A stretch of 45,441 nt of DNA from Henriciella sp. (lineage in GTDB: Bacteria > Pseudomonadota > Alphaproteobacteria > Caulobacterales > Hyphomonadaceae). The DNA lies in NCBI GenBank assembly GCA_013213825.1, contig JABSQA010000007.1, positions 1 to 45,441 of the forward strand. The letters are read 5' to 3'. A program made the position numbers and the translations under genes. Of this stretch, positions 17,600 through 26,176 are shown one piece after another. The notes below the pieces were generated by a model. That model worked only from the letters and a program-made list of their open reading frames with translations, was not told the origin of the DNA and did not search any database. The number at the start of each line of letters is the position of its first letter. The first letter of the stretch is position 1.

Positions 17600-18655
17600 C
17601 TAAAGCGCGGCAATCACTGCGTCGCCCATCTCCTTGGTCGACAACGCACCGCCTAAGTCGCCTGTCCGTGCACCGCCCTCTAAGGCCCGCCCGACGGCGG
17701 TGAACAGCTTATCCGCCGCGTCTGGCCGCCCCAAAGACCACCTCAGGGCCATTTCCAAGGACAAGATGGCAGCACAAGGATTGGCCTTGCCTTGCCCGGC
17801 AATATCAGGCGCTGAGCCATGGACTGGCTCATACAAACCTGGCTTGCCTTCATAGCTCAGCGACGCGCTCGGCAACATGCCGATGGAGCCGGTGAGCATC
17901 GCCGCTTCATCTGACAGAATATCGCCAAACAGATTGCCCGCCAGGATGACATCAAACTGTTTCGGATGGCGCACCAATTCCATCGCGCAAGCATCCGCGA
18001 GCACATGCCGCAAAGCGACACCCTCTCCTTCAGCCGCGTGCAGCTCCGTCACGGTCTCGCGCCAGAACTGACCGCTTTCCATCACATTGGACTTCTCAGT
18101 TGAGACAACCTCACCGCGACGTCCGCGAGCGATGTCAAAAGCGACCCGGGCAACACGGTCAATCTCGCCTTTCGTGTAGCGTGACGTCTCATATCCAAAG
18201 CTTTTATCGCCAATCCCGCGCTCAAACCCGCGCGGCTCTCCGAAATAGACGCCAGATGTGAGTTCGCGGACAATCATAATGTCCAGGCCTTCGACCACTT
18301 CTCGTTTCAGGCTCGACGCATCGACTAGAGCTGGAAAACAAAAGGCCGGACGAAGATTGGCAAATGTATCCATACCTTTGCGCAATTGAAGCAGGCCCAT
18401 TTCAGGGCGCAAATGGCGCTCAACCCCAGCCCATTTTGGTCCCCCGACAGCGCCAAGCAGAACTGCATCGCTCGATTTGGCTTTGACCAATGCATCAACC
18501 GTTAGCGGTTCACCATGCACATCAATGGATGCGCCGCCGACGAGGTCTTCGTCAAATTTGAGATCAGGCACGAGCACTTCGGCCACGCGGCGCGCTTGCT
18601 CCGTCACTTCCGGGCCAATGCCGTCACCGGGTAATAAAAGCAGGGTCTGGCTCAT
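17600..18655 (-). CDS. leuB: 3-isopropylmalate dehydrogenase
   Basis: Oxidatively decarboxylates 3-isopropylmalate to 2-oxoisocaproate in leucine synthesis. It has 351 residues, close to the normal length. Visible motifs are [42 protein letters not shown] (substrate arginines), [12 protein letters not shown], the Asp-rich [27 protein letters not shown] metal site, and [15 protein letters not shown] for NAD. It is the last gene of the leu cluster, 95 bp after the monooxygenase-like gene. ATG start. Confidence 0.95.
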   Translation of the reverse strand: MSQTLLLLPGDGIGPEVTEQARRVAEVLVPDLKFDEDLVGGASIDVHGEPLTVDALVKAKSSDAVLLGAVGGPKWAGVERHLRPEMGLLQLRKGMDTFANLRPAFCFPALVDASSLKREVVEGLDIMIVRELTSGVYFGEPRGFERGIGDKSFGYETSRYTKGEIDRVARVAFDIARGRRGEVVSTEKSNVMESGQFWRETVTELHAAEGEGVALRHVLADACAMELVRHPKQFDVILAGNLFGDILSDEAAMLTGSIGMLPSASLSYEGKPGLYEPVHGSAPDIAGQGKANPCAAILSLEMALRWSLGRPDAADKLFTAVGRALEGGARTGDLGGALSTKEMGDAVIAAL

Positions 18656-18750
18656 CTCATCCTCTATCGCGCGAGTTCAGTTTGGCGCCATCGATCAGGT
18701 TGCGCGCGACGAGTCCACTGCGACTCATGGGGCGAATAGAAATGCTCGGC

Positions 18751-19053
18751 TTAGAGCGGGAGCGGTTCGGGCTCCGCCTCATACATGCGGACCTCTAAAT
18801 CTTGCGGTCCAACCTTTGCCAAGGCGCCACGAAACACGGCCATATGTGGCTCGGCAAAATGGCTCACCAGCGCCGCTTTGTCTTTCCAACGCTCGATAAT
18901 GCGCAACAGATTAGGGTCGAGTAGATCTCGGCTATAAGCGTATTCGATACAGCCAGGCTCGGCGCGACTGGCAGTGATCATGGTTTCCATCGCGGCGATG
19001 GCTTGATCCCACTTGTCTTCTGGAATTCGGGCGCTGCCTTCGACGATAATCAT
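18751..19053 (-). CDS. ABM-domain quinol monooxygenase-like protein
   Basis: A 100-residue ferredoxin-like protein of the antibiotic-biosynthesis-monooxygenase (ABM) family. It shows the pattern MIIVEGSARI, then SRAEPGCIEYAYSRDL, IIERWKDKAALVSHF and PHMAVF. Family members work as dimers and include the quinol oxygenase YgiN and heme-degrading or stress enzymes. No cofactor is needed in several of them. Its ATG overlaps the TGA of the inhibitor-like gene (ATGA), placing it in the leu operon. The substrate is unknown. Confidence 0.85.
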   Translation of the reverse strand: MIIVEGSARIPEDKWDQAIAAMETMITASRAEPGCIEYAYSRDLLDPNLLRIIERWKDKAALVSHFAEPHMAVFRGALAKVGPQDLEVRMYEAEPEPLPL

Positions 19054-19475
19054 TCAATCACCTTGATTTTGAGCTTCAGGGTTTCGGCGACATCCTCGGG
19101 CGAGCGCTCATATGACAGGACCAAGGTCGATTTTCCTTTGGCCAGCGCTTCGAAGACGAACATTTGGTGCCCGCCACTGCCGGTAAGGCCTTCGGGTGCC
19201 GGATCCGCGAAATAGCCTTCGCTGAGCTGGTCAATGGTCGAGGCGTCAATATCCTTCAAATACCAATAATAGCCCGTGGTCGGATTGCTATCGAGTTTGA
19301 GTTGAAGCCGTCCTTCAGGTCGCAGTGTAATATCCGTGCCAGACGCCGGGTCGGTAAAAGTCTGCACAGGCGCCGCGCCTTCTAACCCGCGAACCTCGGG
19401 TTCGGTGTTCATGATGTCTGGGATACAGGCGGCCAACAGAGTGGTGCCCAATGCAATAGCGATCACATGTTTCAT
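19050..19475 (-). CDS. Chagasin-like (I42) peptidase-inhibitor lipoprotein
   Basis: The protein starts MKHVIAIALGTTLLAAC at the ATG at 19475, which overlaps the leuD stop as TGATG; the six-codon-longer ORF spoils the signal. The lipobox LAAC anchors it (141 residues). The mature part has the chagasin loop signatures NPTTGYYWYL (loop 2) and a Gly-rich GLTGSGGHQMFVFEALAKG (loop 4); the RPW loop is replaced by a YERSPED segment. Chagasins inhibit papain-like cysteine proteases. A lipoprotein inhibitor in a leucine operon is odd, and its target protease is not visible here. Confidence 0.75.
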   Translation of the reverse strand: MKHVIAIALGTTLLAACIPDIMNTEPEVRGLEGAAPVQTFTDPASGTDITLRPEGRLQLKLDSNPTTGYYWYLKDIDASTIDQLSEGYFADPAPEGLTGSGGHQMFVFEALAKGKSTLVLSYERSPEDVAETLKLKIKVIE

Positions 19476-20101
19476 CAAGCCGTCTCCAACCATGGGGTCG
19501 CCAGTTTCCGCTGGGTTTCGTAAGCGCTAATCGCGTCTTCAGCCTGTAGGCTGAGCGCAATATCGTCGAGACCTTTCAGAAGCTTCTCACGTCGCCCTTC
19601 ATCATAGTCGAAACTATGAGTCTGCCCGTCGGGGGTCGTCACGGTCTTGGTGTCGAGATCAATGTCGAACACGCTATTGCTGCCCCCGGCCTGCGCAGCC
19701 AAGGCGTCGCAAAGCTCGATCGGTAGCGCGATTGCGAGGATGCCATTCTTGCCGCAATTATTGTAAAAGATATCCGCGAAACTTGGCGCAATGACGCAGG
19801 TAATGCCTTGGTCCAGCAAAGCCCATGGCGCGTGCTCACGCGAAGATCCGCAGCCGAAATTTTCCCCCGCGATCAAAACGCCAGCATCTTTGTATTGGGG
19901 TTTGTTCAAAACAAAGTCTGGATTGGGCGATCCGTCTGGCAGAGTTTTCAGCTCATGAAACAGCCCTTCTGAAAGGCCGTCCCGTTCGGTCGTTTTCAGG
20001 AACTGTTTGGGGATGATCATGTCGGTGTCGACATTCACCATCAGCTTGCCCTTGTCCAAGAGTGGGGCGGCGGTCGAGCGGAGTTGAGTAAACGCTTTCA
20101 T
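19475..20101 (-). CDS. leuD: 3-isopropylmalate dehydratase small subunit
   Basis: The swivel subunit that works with LeuC to isomerise 2- to 3-isopropylmalate. The 208 residues carry the conserved NVDTDMIIPKQFLKT start, GENFGCGSSREHAPWAL around the active-site Ser, and FADIFYNNCGKNGILAI. Normal length. It lies 9 bp after the VOC gene stop. It is separated from leuC by two inserted genes, whereas leuC and leuD are usually adjacent. Confidence 0.95.
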   Translation of the reverse strand: MKAFTQLRSTAAPLLDKGKLMVNVDTDMIIPKQFLKTTERDGLSEGLFHELKTLPDGSPNPDFVLNKPQYKDAGVLIAGENFGCGSSREHAPWALLDQGITCVIAPSFADIFYNNCGKNGILAIALPIELCDALAAQAGGSNSVFDIDLDTKTVTTPDGQTHSFDYDEGRREKLLKGLDDIALSLQAEDAISAYETQRKLATPWLETA

Positions 20102-20110
20102 ATTGAACCT

Positions 20111-20950
20111 TTAACGCGGCGCATGGGCGATGAACAGGGTTGGGACGTTTTGGGTGTGATCCCGCACAGTGAAGACTTCCGAACCCGGCTTGCGACCGGT
20201 TCGAATTTCGCTGACATCGCGGCCCGCGGCGGACAGCCGTTCATGCGCTGCGGTGAGATCATCCGTCTCCCATGTGAGCCCCCAAATCGAGTCATTGGCA
20301 TCGGGGTCATGCGTTTCGCCAAGCCGGTGAATGACTTCCAAGGTCAATCCACCGACGCGAAAGAACAAGAATCGCGTCTTCCATTGCTCGGCCGTCCGAT
20401 CGAGCGCAAACCGCAATCCAAGTCGCGCCCCATAGGTCGCCACAGCACGTTCTGGGTTCGGCGTATTGATGACGAGATGATCGAGCGATGTTGCCGCCCC
20501 CCTCGCAGGTGCCGAAGCGTCTAATGAGGTCTCGGGTTGTAGGATGAACGATTTCACGCCGGCCATTTGTTCATCCGGAATTCGGAACCGAGTCCAATTG
20601 CGTTGCGCGCCCGTTTCGGAATGGACGCTTGTGGTTTCGACGCGCTCACTCGGGGCGAGCCCGCGGCGGGTCATGAGGTGATGATCACCCGCGATATCAT
20701 CGCTGCGATAGACCAAACTGGTGAGCTGACCGCCCTCTTTCGTCATTTCACGTAATTTGTCCGCCACCGCGCCCGTACCCCGCGGCGCCATGAGCTCGAT
20801 CGCAGTATTGCCGACCGCGAACGTGGCCAATTCAGCCCCTTCGCTCTCAGCCCGCCAAGCTGGGTCTCGTCCGAGCAAGAGCGTATAATCAGATACGGCC
20901 TCATCCAGATCTGGGCAGAGCAATACAAAATGATCCAGCGCCGTAATCAT
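20111..20950 (-). CDS. Two-domain VOC (glyoxalase-like) protein
   Basis: A 279-residue protein. Residues 1-130 (LDHFVLLCPDLDEAVSDYTLLLGRDP, AIELMAP) and about 150-275 (SLDHLVINTPNPERAVATYGARLGLRF, LTLEVIHRL) are two vicinal-oxygen-chelate modules. His6, Glu52-like, His and Glu positions could form a metal site. The first module resembles the Glyoxalase_3 group. The substrate cannot be assigned. The start overlaps the upstream acetyltransferase stop by 4 bp (ATGA), so it is translated as part of the leu operon. Confidence 0.83.
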   Translation of the reverse strand: MITALDHFVLLCPDLDEAVSDYTLLLGRDPAWRAESEGAELATFAVGNTAIELMAPRGTGAVADKLREMTKEGGQLTSLVYRSDDIAGDHHLMTRRGLAPSERVETTSVHSETGAQRNWTRFRIPDEQMAGVKSFILQPETSLDASAPARGAATSLDHLVINTPNPERAVATYGARLGLRFALDRTAEQWKTRFLFFRVGGLTLEVIHRLGETHDPDANDSIWGLTWETDDLTAAHERLSAAGRDVSEIRTGRKPGSEVFTVRDHTQNVPTLFIAHAPR

Positions 20951-21615
20951 GATCGAAAGCTCTCCAATTTGCGCTTCTGTTCGCCCGCCGCGTCAAAATT
21001 CTTGGGCGCCAGCCACTTTTCGAATGCGGTTTTGAGTCCCGGCCAGTCTTCATTCGTCATTGCAAACCAAGCCGTGTCGCGGTTCTTGCCTTTGACCACC
21101 ATGTCGTTGCGAAACACACCTTCAAAGGCAAAACCGAACCGTTCCGCCGCTCGGCGTGAGGCGGCATTGCCATTATGGCATTTCCATTCATAGCGACGAT
21201 AGCCAAGCTCATCGAACACGTGCGCCGCCATCAGGAACATCGCTTCCGTGGCTTCTGGTGACCGTTTGAGGTCTCTTCCAAACGCCACACAACCAATTTC
21301 AGCGCTGCCATGACCTTCGCGAATACGCATATAACTCGCCATGCCGAGGACTTTGCCGCGATTGCCCTTACGGATGACAAGCGTCTCCCAGCCTTGATTG
21401 ACGCGAACCAGCTCAAAGATCTCTTCAAACTGCGCTTGGTCTTGGAACGGCCCGATCGGCATATAGTCCCAAATATCTTTCACCGTTGGCGCCGCCACCG
21501 CTTGGTAAAGACCTTCGCCATGCGCCGCCCAATCTAGCGGTTCAAGCGCAACACGCGCACCGGTCAACGGCCATTGCCCCGGCCGTTCTCGGCGGGTCCA
21601 ATCGCTCAAATTCAT
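20947..21615 (-). CDS. GNAT N-acetyltransferase (RimJ/RimL-like)
   Basis: A 222-residue protein. The pattern [23 protein letters not shown], a mid-region [23 protein letters not shown], and [31 protein letters not shown] (acetyl-CoA-binding strand and helix, then the RimL-like bulge) are typical of the large GNAT group that acetylates ribosomal proteins or small amines. Both ends overlap neighbours as ATGA: the stop with the VOC start, and the start with the leuC stop. Target unknown. Confidence 0.85.
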   Translation of the reverse strand: MNLSDWTRRERPGQWPLTGARVALEPLDWAAHGEGLYQAVAAPTVKDIWDYMPIGPFQDQAQFEEIFELVRVNQGWETLVIRKGNRGKVLGMASYMRIREGHGSAEIGCVAFGRDLKRSPEATEAMFLMAAHVFDELGYRRYEWKCHNGNAASRRAAERFGFAFEGVFRNDMVVKGKNRDTAWFAMTNEDWPGLKTAFEKWLAPKNFDAAGEQKRKLESFRS

Positions 21616-23012
21616 CCCCCGATGACCCCAGTAATCGCCGCTTTCGCGGCAAGCCTTGGGCTCATCAAATGGGTGCGACCGCCGCGCCCTTGGCGGCCTT
21701 CGAAATTGCGATTCGAGGTCGAGGCGCAGCGTTCACCCGGCGCGAGAATATCTGGGTTCATGCCGAGGCACATGGAACACCCCGGTTCACGCCATTCGAA
21801 GCCAGCGGCTTCAAACACGTCGTCCAGGCCTTCCGATTCAGCTTGCGCGCGCACCAGGCCCGAGCCCGGGACAATCATGGCTCTAACGCCATCCGCCACA
21901 ACTTGGCCCTTTGCGATCTCAGCGACCGCGCGGAGGTCTTCAATGCGCGAATTGGTGCATGAGCCGATGAATACGCGCTGCACCGGCGTTCCCGCCAGCT
22001 TCGCCCCCGCATCCAAACCCATGTATTCTAAGGCCCGCGTCGCGGCCGCTTGCTTGACCGGGTCGCTCATCTGCGCCGGATCAGGAATGGTCGCCGAAAG
22101 CGGAATCGCCTGTTCGGGGCTGGTGCCCCACGTCACGGTTGGCTCGATTTCTGAAGCATCGATATGAATGACCTCGTCCCAAAGGGCGTCAGCATCGGAA
22201 TGCAGGGTTCGCCAATGGCGTTCAGCGATTTCCCAGGCGCCACCTTTCGGCGCCGATGGGCGGCCTTTCATATATTCGAACGTCGTTTCATCCGGCGCGA
22301 TCAAACCTGCCCGAGCACCACCTTCGATCGACAAATTGCATAAGGTCATACGACCTTCCATAGACAAGGCGCGGATCGCCTCGCCGCGATATTCCATCAC
22401 GCTCCCGGTGCCGCCAGCGGTGCCAATTTTGGCGATGAGGTGCAGCGCTAAGTCTTTCGCAGTGACGCCGTCTGGCAATTCGCCCGAGACCTCGACCGCC
22501 ATATTTTTCATCTTGCGGGCGCGTAGGGTTTGTGTCGCCAAAACATGCTCGACTTCCGACGTACCGATACCGTGCGCGAGCGCGCCAAAGGCGCCATGGG
22601 TCGAGGTGTGGCTGTCGCCGCAGACAATGGTCATGCCCGGTTGGGTCCGCCCTTGTTCCGGACCAACCACATGAACAATGCCATTATTGATATGGCCCAT
22701 TGGGAAGAATTCGATGCCGTGGGCTTCGACATTTCGGGTCAGCGCTGCAAGCTGGTTCCGCGCAGCTTCATCTGTGACGCCATCAAGCCCAAGCGCTTGG
22801 CCTTCCGTCGGTGTATTGTGATCGGCCACGGCCAGGGTGAGATCCGGACGACGAACACCACGACCAGCTGATTTCAACCCGGCAAAGGCTTGCGGCGTTG
22901 TGACTTCATGAATGAGGTGGAGATCGATAAAAAGGAGCGCCTCACCTGTATCGGCATCTTCATGCACAACATGTTGGGTCCAAATTTTATCGTAAAGTGT
23001 TTGGCCGGACAT
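21612..23012 (-). CDS. leuC: 3-isopropylmalate dehydratase large subunit
   Basis: A 4Fe-4S aconitase-family enzyme, 466 residues. Motifs include [21 protein letters not shown]-like [46 protein letters not shown], the cluster cysteine [13 protein letters not shown], and [31 protein letters not shown] with the last two cluster cysteines. It is the first gene of the leu cluster. Upstream is an intergenic region holding the terminator of the repeat-protein gene. In related genomes leuC follows rplS directly; here the repeat-protein gene lies between. Confidence 0.96.
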   Translation of the reverse strand: MSGQTLYDKIWTQHVVHEDADTGEALLFIDLHLIHEVTTPQAFAGLKSAGRGVRRPDLTLAVADHNTPTEGQALGLDGVTDEAARNQLAALTRNVEAHGIEFFPMGHINNGIVHVVGPEQGRTQPGMTIVCGDSHTSTHGAFGALAHGIGTSEVEHVLATQTLRARKMKNMAVEVSGELPDGVTAKDLALHLIAKIGTAGGTGSVMEYRGEAIRALSMEGRMTLCNLSIEGGARAGLIAPDETTFEYMKGRPSAPKGGAWEIAERHWRTLHSDADALWDEVIHIDASEIEPTVTWGTSPEQAIPLSATIPDPAQMSDPVKQAAATRALEYMGLDAGAKLAGTPVQRVFIGSCTNSRIEDLRAVAEIAKGQVVADGVRAMIVPGSGLVRAQAESEGLDDVFEAAGFEWREPGCSMCLGMNPDILAPGERCASTSNRNFEGRQGRGGRTHLMSPRLAAKAAITGVIGG

Positions 23013-23083
23013 CTCATTCTACCTTTCCAGCCGCGTGTATCAGCATGCAGCGGGCGTTTCTGCAAGCGCTGAACACAAACAAA

Positions 23084-23111
23084 AAGGCGCTGCGGAATGC
23101 CGCAACGCCTT
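23084..23111 (-). terminator. Rho-independent terminator upstream of leuC
   Basis: On the minus strand AAGGCGTTGCGG-CATT-CCGCAGCGCCTT is a 12-bp stem (one T-G pair) followed by TTTGTTTG. It lies about 70 bp after the repeat-protein stop and before leuC, separating the two transcripts. Confidence 0.8.
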
Positions 23112-23182
23112 CTCGTAGCAACCAGCTCCTTTAACAGAGCCTGGAGGAACGAACCGACATGGGTGACGCCGGTCCGAACTGA

Positions 23183-24586
23183 TTACTCGCAGTTACACGA
23201 TTGACCGATGTTCAGAACCACCAAGCTGGCACGCACCGTTTCGTAACGGGTCGGGCTGGTAATGGTCTCAGTCTTCGCATTGATTTTACGAACTTCAATC
23301 GGCTGAACGATGGTGCGTACAACCGGCTGATAGATATCGCGGTGAGTCACGGCTTCGAAATAGGTTTCAGAGCGTTCTTCCTGATACTCTTCCGTCACTT
23401 GCGGGATATAGTTGACGACCGTGTCAGGGACGTGCACACGCTCAACTTTTCCAGCCAGCGTCTCGGTTTCGTAACGCGTGGCGCGGGTTTCGGTTTCAAC
23501 GCGGCCTTTCAGAACCTCATTCACAACCGGCTGGATCGTGGTGACCACAACAGGCTGAACGACATTGCGCGTGACATTGTCGATATAAACGTCTTCGACC
23601 TCTAGAATGGTCCGCTCGGTCAGGCGCGGCGTAATATTCTCAACCACACGCGGAGCTTCTTCAATTTCCAAGCGCTTCGGTAGACGCTCTTCTTCGTAGC
23701 GGGTCGCCTCAGTGATGGTTTCTGTGGTGCCACGCAGAATCTGACGCTCAATCGGTTGGATCGTGGTGATCGTTTTCGGCTTATAGATGTTGCGGGTCGC
23801 GGTGTATGGAATGACCTTTTCCGTCAATTGCTCTTCAGTGATGGTGGTCACGTCTTCCGTCACCGTCTCAACCGTTGCTGGAATGACGACCGTGTTGCGC
23901 TGAACTGGCGCGGTCCGTGTTTCATAGCGAATTTCATTGGTCACAGTTTCCGTCACCGGACGGACAATGCGACGCTGGACCGGAACAACCGTCGTGCGCT
24001 CAATCGGTTGAATGATTTCACGGCGCGTAATCACATCATAATAGGTCTCGGTGACTTCATCACGCGTTTCAGTGGTGACCTGAGGGATGTAATTCTCGAC
24101 CACGGCTGGCACGTCATCACGGACATATTGCGTGTCGAGGCGGCGCGTCTCATAGACCCGATCTTTCGTAATGTCTTCGACCGACCCTTGCAGCACTTCG
24201 CGTGTGATCGGCTGAATCAGTGTCCGCTGCACCGGCTGAGTAATCTCGCGGCGCGTTACGGCGTCGATATATTCGGTGGTTTCTTCAATCTCAGTGCGCG
24301 TCTCAACTTGCTCGTCGACATTCTCACAGCACATGATTGTTTCGATCGCGGTCTGCGAGCCGCCCATATAGCGCACATCTGGATTCGAGCCATCAGCGCC
24401 CGACTGGGCAATGATTTTGCGGATTTCATCATCGGTGAGGGCGCGCTCAGAGGTCGCGGAACCCGAGGCCGAGTAGCGTTCCCCCGCCGCCTGGCCATCC
24501 CAGCTATTTTTATCTCCGTCTGCGAAGGCCGACATCGGCAGCAGCAAGGCGGCCGCACCGATGGTGATCGACTTAGACAATTTCAT
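23183..24586 (-). CDS. Exported protein with five tandem ~75-residue repeats (unknown function)
   Basis: Not a family I recognise. The ATG at 24586 (AAGGGG upstream) gives 467 residues with a clean Sec signal ending SAFA; the track start adds 58 residues before the signal and is rejected. Residues 23-109 are a Gly/Ser-rich head and a short acidic helix. Residues 110-467 are five units with starts near 110, 185, 263, 338 and 413, rich in V, T, E, R, P, I. Each begins with a TRRE-I-QP-(I/V) strand pair and has an RYET-like anchor (145, 221, 298, 372, 448). Units 1, 3 and 4 also have a VVENYIPQVT-like block. The only cysteines are C86-C87 before the repeats and C464/C466 at the C-terminus. This suggests an extended beta-rich filament or scaffold, perhaps disulfide-linked; that is inference. 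Alternating V/E/P strands recall eukaryotic alveolins, but homology is unproven. Confidence 0.8.
   Translation of the reverse strand: MKLSKSITIGAAALLLPMSAFADGDKNSWDGQAAGERYSASGSATSERALTDDEIRKIIAQSGADGSNPDVRYMGGSQTAIETIMCCENVDEQVETRTEIEETTEYIDAVTRREITQPVQRTLIQPITREVLQGSVEDITKDRVYETRRLDTQYVRDDVPAVVENYIPQVTTETRDEVTETYYDVITRREIIQPIERTTVVPVQRRIVRPVTETVTNEIRYETRTAPVQRNTVVIPATVETVTEDVTTITEEQLTEKVIPYTATRNIYKPKTITTIQPIERQILRGTTETITEATRYEEERLPKRLEIEEAPRVVENITPRLTERTILEVEDVYIDNVTRNVVQPVVVTTIQPVVNEVLKGRVETETRATRYETETLAGKVERVHVPDTVVNYIPQVTEEYQEERSETYFEAVTHRDIYQPVVRTIVQPIEVRKINAKTETITSPTRYETVRASLVVLNIGQSCNCE
23186..24259 (-). repeat. Five tandem repeats within the exported protein gene (period about 225 bp)
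   Basis: Unit starts inferred from the protein alignment are spaced 75, 78, 75 and 75 residues. The fifth unit is shorter and ends at the C-terminus (GQSCNCE). Conservation is by residue pattern; the DNA is diverged between units, so the array is old rather than a recent tandem duplication. Confidence 0.8.
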
Positions 24587-24835
24587 ATTCTTTACCCCTT
24601 TTAAGCGGCTCTCGAAGCCACTTACTTTTACGCAATGCCAGCCCGCCCGATCTATTTCGGGACAGTTGCACGGCTTGACGCAAATCGCGCGCCATCTGTT
24701 TCGTATATGAAATGAAACACGAGATTCCAATTGGATTCCCGCGACGGGAGAAAAATCCACCGCCTTTTTAGACGGTTAGGGCCTTAAGAGGTTTGCCATG
24801 CCGCGTCCCGCATTTCGGAATTTTTCTTCAGAATA
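24587..24835. other. Upstream region of the repeat-protein gene
   Basis: About 250 bp without a supported gene. It contains the dyad TTTC-GTATAT-GAAA (around 24699-24712), a possible regulator site, and the ribosome site for 24586. No TTAA-N7-TTAA (CtrA) site and no clear -35/-10 pair were found by eye. Confidence 0.4.
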
Positions 24836-24868
24836 GAAAAAAGCCCCGCTCAATGAGCGAGGCTTTTT
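24836..24868 (-). terminator. Rho-independent terminator after rplS
   Basis: Minus strand: AAGCCTCGCTC-ATT-GAGCGGGGCTT, an 11-bp stem with one T-G pair, followed by TTTT. It ends the trmD-rplS transcript 27 bp after the rplS stop. Confidence 0.88.
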
Positions 24869-24891
24869 GAGATCTGAGTTCAGAAAAGTGA

Positions 24892-25461
24892 CTATGCTTC
24901 TGCATCACCTTCTGGCGCTGCTTCTGCAGCAGCTGCTTCAGCTTCAGCCGCGGCAGCAGCAGCGGCGTCTTCAGCGGCTTTGGCTTTTGCAGCCGCTTCA
25001 CGCTCTTTTGCAGCCTCTTCGCGGCGCGCCACTTTTGCGGCATCGCGCTGACGGCGAAGTTCTGTTTTAGAGGTTGTGATTTCGGTGGTTTCCATACCGT
25101 GTCCGGTGGTCCGCTCCGCAATACGGGCAGATTTACCACGACGATCTCGAAGGTAGTAAAGCTTGGCGCGGCGAACGCGGCCCTTACGCTTCACTTCAAT
25201 GCTTTCAATCATTGGCGACACAACTGGGAAAACCCGCTCAACGCCTTCACCGAACGAAATCTTGCGCACGGTAAAGTTCTCATTGAGGCCTTGTCCGGCG
25301 CGTGCAATGCAAACGCCTTCATAGCGCTGAACGCGCTCACGGTCGCCTTCTTTAATACGCACGTTCACTGACAGCGTATCGCCTGGCGAAAATTCTGGGA
25401 TGGTTTTGCCAGCGGTGACGCGGGCAACTTCTTCAGCTTCAAGCTGTTCAATCATGTTCAT
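24892..25461 (-). CDS. rplS: 50S ribosomal protein L19 with long Ala/Glu-rich tail
   Basis: L19 contacts 16S rRNA at the subunit interface. The core (residues 1 to about 120: [72 protein letters not shown]) is complete. The usual protein has 115-125 residues; this one has 189, because of a ~65-residue charged helix ending in runs of Ala and Glu ([15 protein letters not shown]). Start at the ATG 25461 (MNMIEQ) with GGAG upstream; the Met two codons later is possible. The start lies inside the 3' end of trmD, a 14-bp overlap. Confidence 0.95.
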   Translation of the reverse strand: MNMIEQLEAEEVARVTAGKTIPEFSPGDTLSVNVRIKEGDRERVQRYEGVCIARAGQGLNENFTVRKISFGEGVERVFPVVSPMIESIEVKRKGRVRRAKLYYLRDRRGKSARIAERTTGHGMETTEITTSKTELRRQRDAAKVARREEAAKEREAAAKAKAAEDAAAAAAAEAEAAAAEAAPEGDAEA

Positions 25462-26176
25462 CGTCCGTCTCCGACGCTCGCAATTTGGGTCCATTTCGGG
25501 AAGCCGACCATAAATCGGGTCGGCGCTGTTTTGTCAATGCCTCACTCTGCTGATTCCTCCACTCAGCAACAGCTTTATGATCACCGGACAAAAGAAGCTC
25601 GGGAGTCTCGCGATTTTCCCAGCTCCGCGGCAAGGTGAAATGGGGATATTCGAGCAAGCCTTGGCTGAAGCTTTCATCCTCTACAGAGGCCTGATTTCCA
25701 GCGACGCCCGGGATCAGTCGAAGCGTGGCCTCAAGCATCGCCATTGCCGCAACCTCGCCGCCCGCCAGAACGAAGTCGCCAACCGACACTTCCTGCATTT
25801 GGCGACCGTCTATGACACGTTGATCCAATCCCTCGAATCGACCGCAGAAAAAGACGAGACCCGGGCCTTGGGCCCAATCTTCTGCCATCTCTTGCGAGAA
25901 TGGCGTTCCTCGCGGGCTCGGATAGATGAGAGGCCGGTCGCCAATTGACACGCTATCGATCGCCGCTGCGGCGACATCCGGCCGCAACACCAGACCCGCG
26001 CCCCCTCCGGCGGGCTTCTCATCCACTTGCCGATGCTTTCCGAGGCCAAACTCACGTAGTTGAACCGTCTCTAGTGACCACCGCTCATCGCGGCGCGCTC
26101 GGTCCAATATGGAAACGCCAAGAGGGCCCGGAAACGCTTCTGGGTAGAGGGTGATGAAAGTCGTCGCGAATGTCAT
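25448..26176 (-). CDS. trmD: tRNA (guanine-37-N1)-methyltransferase
   Basis: Methylates G37 of tRNAs that read CNN codons using SAM in a trefoil-knot active site. The 242 residues show the N-terminal [60 protein letters not shown] and [31 protein letters not shown]. RimM and rpsP, usual upstream partners, are absent; a Tag-like gene overlaps the start by 4 bp instead. It is cotranscribed with rplS. Confidence 0.96.
   Translation of the reverse strand: MTFATTFITLYPEAFPGPLGVSILDRARRDERWSLETVQLREFGLGKHRQVDEKPAGGGAGLVLRPDVAAAAIDSVSIGDRPLIYPSPRGTPFSQEMAEDWAQGPGLVFFCGRFEGLDQRVIDGRQMQEVSVGDFVLAGGEVAAMAMLEATLRLIPGVAGNQASVEDESFSQGLLEYPHFTLPRSWENRETPELLLSGDHKAVAEWRNQQSEALTKQRRPDLWSASRNGPKLRASETDDEHD

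Noticed and set aside
23756-24604. Plus-strand 282-codon ORF opposite the repeat protein
   Set aside because: It mirrors the repeats of the minus-strand gene; the minus strand has a signal peptide, ribosome site and terminator.
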